Part shown: one piece after another, positions 59,020-64,000 of the stretch
How the letters are laid out: the number at the start of each line of letters is the position of its first letter
Numbering within the stretch: the stretch's first letter is position 1
Assembly (NCBI GenBank): GCA_037042915.1
Contig: CM073195.1
Coordinates: 1,426,001 to 1,490,000, forward strand
Length of the DNA: 64,000 nucleotides
Source: Auricularia sp. M13
Lineage: Eukaryota > Basidiomycota > Agaricomycetes > Auriculariales > Auriculariaceae
Reading direction: 5' to 3'
The notes under the pieces: model-generated
Databases searched by the model: none
What the model was told of the DNA's origin: nothing
Seen by the model: the letters and a program-made list of their open reading frames with translations, nothing else
Position numbers and translations under genes: made by a program

Positions 59020-59362
59020 TCGGCTGCATATATCGATCCCAAACGATGGACAGTGCGCTCACGTCCACCTTTATCACGAGAAGGCGCACGATGCGTACTG
59101 CCACGTCGAGGTGCCGGACGATATCAAGACTTTTGTCTACGAGAATCGGCACATGCTGCCATCCGCGGTGAGTCGTCCGACGTTGAATGAGTACAGCGGA
59201 AATTAATGGTAGACCTTCGATAGATATGGGCCGAGCTTCTGAAGCGGCACCCTGGCACGGAGCTGGAGCCTTGGCAGATTGCCAGGCTTTGGGCAACGCT
59301 CAGTCAGGACAAATGGCGCCTTGCTGACGATCAGCTTGAATCAGCGCGCAAGCTTCTCGAGA

Positions 59363-60386
59363 TGTTACGGTGCGCGGCGATCTTGCCCATACGCCGCTTC
59401 CGTTGGATCTCTTTCGCCGCTTCACCCGCTCCGTCGGACCGATATACCCGTTCCGCATGCCTCTCCGGACCGCTGGCACCTCGGCTACCTTCTCTCGGCG
59501 TCACCGGACCCCTGTCAACCTCGGTCCTTGGATGCGACACGCTATTGCCATTGTTGTCGATCACCGCTGCGCTGGTTTCCACCCGGCGTGTATCTGTTCG
59601 TCGGTCCGTCTTCTCGGTGTCACATTACGGCCTACACCTTCGGAGATGCCGCACACCACACCTCGGGTATTGCCCTGCATGGCCGGTGTGCGCTGGGAGT
59701 ACAGGTGAAGCTGCAACGATCGTGCCGACGTACATCCTTCACCCTCTGTCCCCTGGATGCTCGACCGCTCCGGCACCTCGGACCTCGGCCGCCACACTCT
59801 CCTCGGTCCGCGCGCGGCATGGTCCATGGTCCGGAGGCTGTCCGGATGGAGTGGGAGTGTTGATTGTTGGGTGGTACGCTCGTACCTCGCTCGCCGACGC
59901 GTTGCGCTCGCCGCTACGCTCGCCATTGCATCGGCGCCTTTCGCCCCCGGTGTCAGTGCGTGCATGCATGCAAGGACACCTCGGTCTGTCTCGGATACCC
60001 GCCCAATACCCTCCATAGGCACGGACATCCTTTATCCCCTTCGTCCGGAGTCGTTCTGCGCCTTCGGCGCGACGCTTCACTCTTTCTTGACCCTCCCTTG
60101 ACTCCCTTTACCCCCCATTGCTTCCACTGGCTCCAGATTACCCTCGGTGACTTCCCCGATGCCTTTCCCATCGCTTCCGGACCTCTCTTTGGTGTTGGTT
60201 GGCTTCCTTTGTTGTCCGGAGCGTTCGGATCCGGTTTGCCTCCGATCGGACTATATGTACCGGCGATTGCCCTCGGATGTACCCTAGGTTGGATCTGGTC
60301 TATTATGTGTTCGACCTTCCCCTCCTGAGTACCCTTCCTGGTCGGCTACGCCTCCAGGTCGGTGGTGTATGCAGCACACCGTGACA
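59363..60386 (+). repeat. Left LTR of the non-autonomous element
   Basis: About 1024 bp, pyrimidine-rich on the plus strand. Starts TGTTACGGTG and ends ACCGTGACA. Confidence 0.88.
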
Positions 60387-62701
60387 TAAGATCCAACCTA
60401 CCCCGTCCACTCCGGGTACTCAGTTCCTCCCCCCCTCTATCCTCTTCTATCCGCTCTCTACTTCCTCCTACCCCCAGCGGAGCTGCGAGTGCCCGCCCCG
60501 GCGGTCTCCACGATATCCCCTTCGCTTATACCACCTGGACCTTGGATATAGGACCGATCTCGCCCACGGAATCCCCTGGCCTCGGTCTCAAGCTTCTGGT
60601 GGCCGCCCCCTTGGACCCGAACCCTCCCGGACCCCCTGGCCGCCTCTCGGCCTTCCTTTAACCCCATACCGCCCTTAGGCACGCTTCCCAAACCTTACCC
60701 TCAAGTTCCGGACCCTTCTGGAGTTGTAGTTTTCCCTTTGGTCGCCCCTCGCAACGACGTCCGGCAAATCCCGCTCGCAGTCCGCACGAATCGCTTCGCC
60801 GACGAACACCCTATAGGCCGATGGCTTTCAAACTTTGCCGACACCCTTGCACCACCCCTCCGGAGTCCCATGCGAAGTTACGAGGCGCTACGCTTGCCGA
60901 TGCCGCCGTTGCCATGCACTGCCTCGGCCGGACCATTTCCGCTCCCCTCGCCGGCCCCTGCTGCGTTCCGCCTGCCCCAAGGCTTGGTCAACGCGTATCA
61001 ACGTCCCCCACCCATGCGTGCTTGACCGATACCCCGCGCACGCTGTCCTGGCTGCCAATCGAGCGTTTGAGCGTCCCACACACTTGCACACCTCGGTCCT
61101 TCGCAGCGCGACCCTCGGCACCCATCTACCCTCGGTCCTTGTGCTCCAAGTTCACCTCGGACCATTCCACACCTACCGATGCCGGCCGCTGTCAGTTATG
61201 CAACGCTGGCAACAGTACAGGTCGCCGTGCGCTCGGCCGAGCTGCTGGACATCTGGTGTTTCGCACCCTCCGCCGACCTGGATCTTCCGGTGTCGGACGC
61301 GTGAGCCAACGCTGACCTACCTCGCCGCTGGACCTTGGAGGTGCTCCCTGACATGGACCGAGGCCGGAGCCTCGCTGGATCGCATTGGTTTGCTCGGAAT
61401 ATCGGTGTTCACGCGCGCACCCCCTCTTCGGCGTTACAGGATGGAGTACACGAACCGGACACGGACCCAATGGTCTCACAGGCTTTCCGTCCATCGCCCA
61501 GGTGTTTTGGCAAGGTCTCCGCAGCCGCATGACCCGCCGCCCGTTCGATACAACGCGCCCCCAGCGATGCTGCCGACTGTCAACCCCCTGTCCGCTCCGC
61601 CGTTTATTTCGCCGTCGGGCGTCTTTCCGAATCCCGCGCGAGGTGCCCGTGTCCTCTCCCAACTCCTGGCCTTCTATCTGCGGTCGGACCTTGCCAAACG
61701 AAGAGGTCCTCGGCAAGATATGTGCATCCGATGTTCAGTGCACCGGTCGCGTACGTCGGCCGCCCTGACATCGCATCCTGTTGGACCTGTGGACCTCTCT
61801 GGCGCATCTGGAACCCCCTCCCGGGACGGACCCGCGTTTCGGACCCACCGGCGATGTCACTGATGAAGTCCGGCTCTGCTTGCGCACTGCATGAGCTCAA
61901 TTCGGGATAGCCGCTGTTTGCCCTCGGACTCGCCGTCGCATCGGACATCCTCCCCTACACTCCACCCCTCCTCCAGGGCTGCCACCCCGATTCCGACCGC
62001 ACTGGCTTATGCTTACGACCGTCATGACTTCGCTTCAAACTCTCGTCGTGCCCTTCACCGGGGTTGAGGTTGCGATCCACCGGGATGCGCAGTGCTCAGC
62101 GTTGTTGGTCGCGGACCAGCACTCCGACACCTCCTATACCTTCGGTCCTGTGCCTTGGGCGCTATCTCGGTGTACTCGGGCCTTCCCCCACCCTTGTACC
62201 CCAGCCGGAGATGGTAGGAGTCCGTTCATGGGTGCAGCGCGTCCCGCTCTCTTTTCCATTACGACCTCGACCGCTCCTGCGTTTCGCTCGGCAGTAACGA
62301 CCTTTCCCGTGTTCCCTCCCGGACGGTAGGACTCCCAGTGGCCGCCGCATATTGAGATGTGGTGTGGGGACATCCCGAGTAGGTGTCCTTCTCGCTTGGA
62401 GCTCGGACCGACTCTTTCCCTTGGACCTGCAATGTTTCCGACGCTGGTGTTGCACCTTGGATCGGTGAGGATTGATCGCCGTGCCGTAATAGCCCGTCAG
62501 TCCTCACCCCCAATGGGCCTCGCTTTCGCCGTGGACCACTTCGGTCCGAGCGGGGGAGACGACCTCCGTGCTTTGGGTCTCGCCCGATGCGAGGGTACAC
62601 TTCTATTTCGATTCGTCATGAATTTAACGACTTCGGCCACCCCCAATGGCCTCCACCATGCTCGGTCGCTTTTTGCGGGCTCGCGGCTGGAAGGGGGGTT
62701 A

Positions 62702-63724
62702 TGTTACGGTGCGCGGCGATCTTGCCCATACGCCGCTTCCGTTGGATCTCTTTCGCCGCTTCACCCGCTCCGTCGGACCGATATACCCGTTCCGCATGCC
62801 TCTCCGGACCGCTGGCACCTCGGCTACCTTCTCTCGGCGTCACCGGACCCCTGTCAACCTCGGTCCTTGGATGCGACACGCTATTGCCATTGTTGTCGAT
62901 CACCGCTGCGCTGGTTTCCACCCGGCGTGTATCTGTTCGTCGGTCCGTCTTCTCGGTGTCACATTACGGCCTACACCTTCGGAGATGCCGCACACCACAC
63001 CTCGGGTATTGCCCTGCATGGCCGGTGTGCGCTGGGAGTACAGGTGAAGCTGCAACGATCGTGCCGACGTACATCCTTCACCCTCTGTCCCCTGGATGCT
63101 CGACCGCTCCGGCACCTCGGACCTCGGCCGCCACACTCTCCTCGGTCCGCGCGCGGCATGGTCCATGGTCCGGAGGCTGTCCGGATGGAGTGGGAGTGTT
63201 GATTGTTGGGTGGTACGCTCGTACCTCGCTCGCCGACGCGTTGCGCTCGCCGCTACGCTCGCCATTGCATCGGCGCCTTTCGCCCCGGTGTCAGTGCGTG
63301 CATGCATGCAAGGACACCTCGGTCTGTCTCGGATACCCGCCCAATACCCTCCATAGGCACGGACATCCTTTATCCCCTTCGTCCGGAGTCGTTCTGCGCC
63401 TTCGGCGCGACGCTTCACTCTTTCTTGACCCTCCCTTGACTCCCTTTACCCCCCATTGCTTCCACTGGCTCCAGATTACCCTCGGTGACTTCCCCGATGC
63501 CTTTCCCATCGCTTCCGGACCTCTCTTTGGTGTTGGTTGGCTTCCTTTGTTGTCCGGAGCGTTCGGATCCGGTTTGCCTCCGATCGGACTATATGTACCG
63601 GCGATTGCCCTCGGATGTACCCTAGGTTGGATCTGGTCTATTATGTGTTCGACCTTCCCCTCCTGAGTACCCTTCCTGGTCGGCTACGCCTCCAGGTCGG
63701 TGGTGTATGCAGCACACCGTGACA
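62702..63724 (+). repeat. Right LTR of the non-autonomous element
   Basis: About 1023 bp, a near-perfect copy of the left LTR. It is followed by the duplicated CGAGA and then the resumed host reading frame. Confidence 0.88.
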
Positions 63725-64000
63725 CGAGAAGGACGAGGATGCTCTCGTGTTCCCGCTTGAAGAGGAGCCTGGCCTCATAGCCATTGCCTTTGCCCTCAAG
63801 GAATGTGTTCAGAAGTTGAACACTGGGGTTGTCGAGCTTGCCATGGATTCCACCTGTGAGTAGCACCCTCACATTCTTGTTCCTTTACAGAAACTAACAC
63901 GGGCACATAGGGAAAACCAACGCCCTTGGATATGAGACATACGGTCTCATTGCAGAGGCCAACGGCCAATCGGTTCCGCTGTGCTTTATTCTTACGACGT

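Larger units (their letters stand above)
59363..63724 (+). mobile_element. Non-autonomous LTR element with 1-kb LTRs (LARD-like), young
   Basis: A 4362-bp element with LTRs of about 1024 bp (59363-60386 and 62702-63724), bounded by TGTTACGG and CCGTGACA and flanked by the 5-bp duplication CGAGA (59358-59362 and 63725-63729). The 2.3-kb interior carries no gag, reverse transcriptase or integrase motifs that I can recognise in any frame, although some frames stay open by base composition. It ends in a purine run (GGAAGGGGGGTTA) before the right LTR, and the interior starts TAAGATCC. The LTRs look identical apart from one length difference in a C run. The lack of coding content appears to be the normal state of the family and not decay. 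Its ends resemble those of the neighbouring chromovirus. Confidence 0.85.
52647..64000 (+). mobile_element. Mutator-like (MULE) transposase-type gene, split by two LTR insertions and cut by the window end
   Basis: Host pieces are 52647-53179, 53228-53403, 59025-59167, 59224-59362, 63730-63855 and 63911-64000. The N-terminus has a Cys-x-x-Cys pair array (CTRCSTELPLTQYKLKTDG, then LACIACSG) and a Lys/Arg/Gln helix. Next comes a zinc-binding block (YFAYFCAQREG; later MKRFACAGR followed after the first insertion by LHISIPNDG and paired His residues), as in FAR1/MULE-type proteins. After the second insertion comes the start of a MULE catalytic domain: ELAMDSTWKTNALGYETYG, containing the DSTWKTN hallmark with the first catalytic Asp. 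The frame resumes exactly on the far side of each insertion when the duplicated 5 bp is counted once, so the gene was open when hit. Whether it is a mobile transposase or a domesticated gene is not decided. Confidence 0.75.

Noticed and set aside
60835-61863. Open frame of about 340 codons inside the non-autonomous LTR element
   Set aside because: Pro/Arg/His/Cys-rich reading with no gag or polymerase motif; probably open by base composition.
1-64000. CRISPR arrays, bacterial operons, riboswitches
   Set aside because: The window is eukaryotic, with spliceosomal introns throughout; no regularly spaced direct repeats of CRISPR type were seen.

Overview
The window is nuclear DNA of a filamentous basidiomycete, most likely a white-rot or litter-decaying agaricomycete. 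The evidence is dense genes with many 45-65 nt GT-AG introns, GC-rich coding sequence, and families typical of that group: glyoxal oxidases, a DyP-type peroxidase, F-box/LRR-like proteins, DUF6534 membrane proteins, BCS1-like AAA ATPases and chromodomain Ty3/gypsy elements. Exon joins were worked out by eye from splice signals and frame. For most genes the exon lengths sum to a multiple of three.

Layout. 0.8-5.6 kb: two tandem glyoxal-oxidase genes with the same seven-exon structure. 6.0-9.5 kb: EBP2 (-) and TAF6 (+) in a tight divergent pair. 10-15.6 kb: a poorly resolved stretch with a membrane-protein exon, an F-box-like fragment, one P-loop NTPase of the RHS/Crinkler-associated kind, and decayed coding fragments. 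15.7-17.5 kb: a secreted DyP peroxidase, followed by a MITE. 19.2-24.5 kb: BBC1-like actin-patch protein (-), 1689 residues. 24.5-26.5 kb: no gene recognised. 26.5-33.9 kb: two secreted acid-sphingomyelinase-like genes (saposin plus metallophosphatase) around an antisense F-box gene; the first copy has an in-frame stop. 34.1-39.4 kb: two divergent pairs, a small nuclear-type protein with KIN17, and deoxyhypusine hydroxylase with a glutamine-synthetase-like enzyme. 39.5-41.7 kb: secreted GH29 alpha-L-fucosidase (-). 42.9-45.4 kb: a BCS1-like AAA ATPase with a doubled N-terminal domain. 46.3-47.4 kb: VPS74/GOLPH3. 49.6-51.0 kb: DUF6534 membrane protein. 51.1-52.2 kb: short-chain dehydrogenase (-). 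52.6 kb to the end: a Mutator-like (MULE) transposase-type gene split by two young LTR elements, a 5.6 kb chromovirus and a 4.4 kb non-autonomous LTR element, each with a perfect 5-bp target duplication.

How the genes fit together. Glyoxal oxidases make extracellular H2O2 and DyP peroxidase uses it, so the first 18 kb holds a plausible lignocellulose-oxidation neighbourhood. The fucosidase and sphingomyelinases add secreted degradative enzymes. EBP2, TAF6, KIN17, DOHH, VPS74 and BBC1 are conserved housekeeping genes. The right end is a repeat-rich zone where fresh retroelements have hit an older DNA-transposon-type gene.
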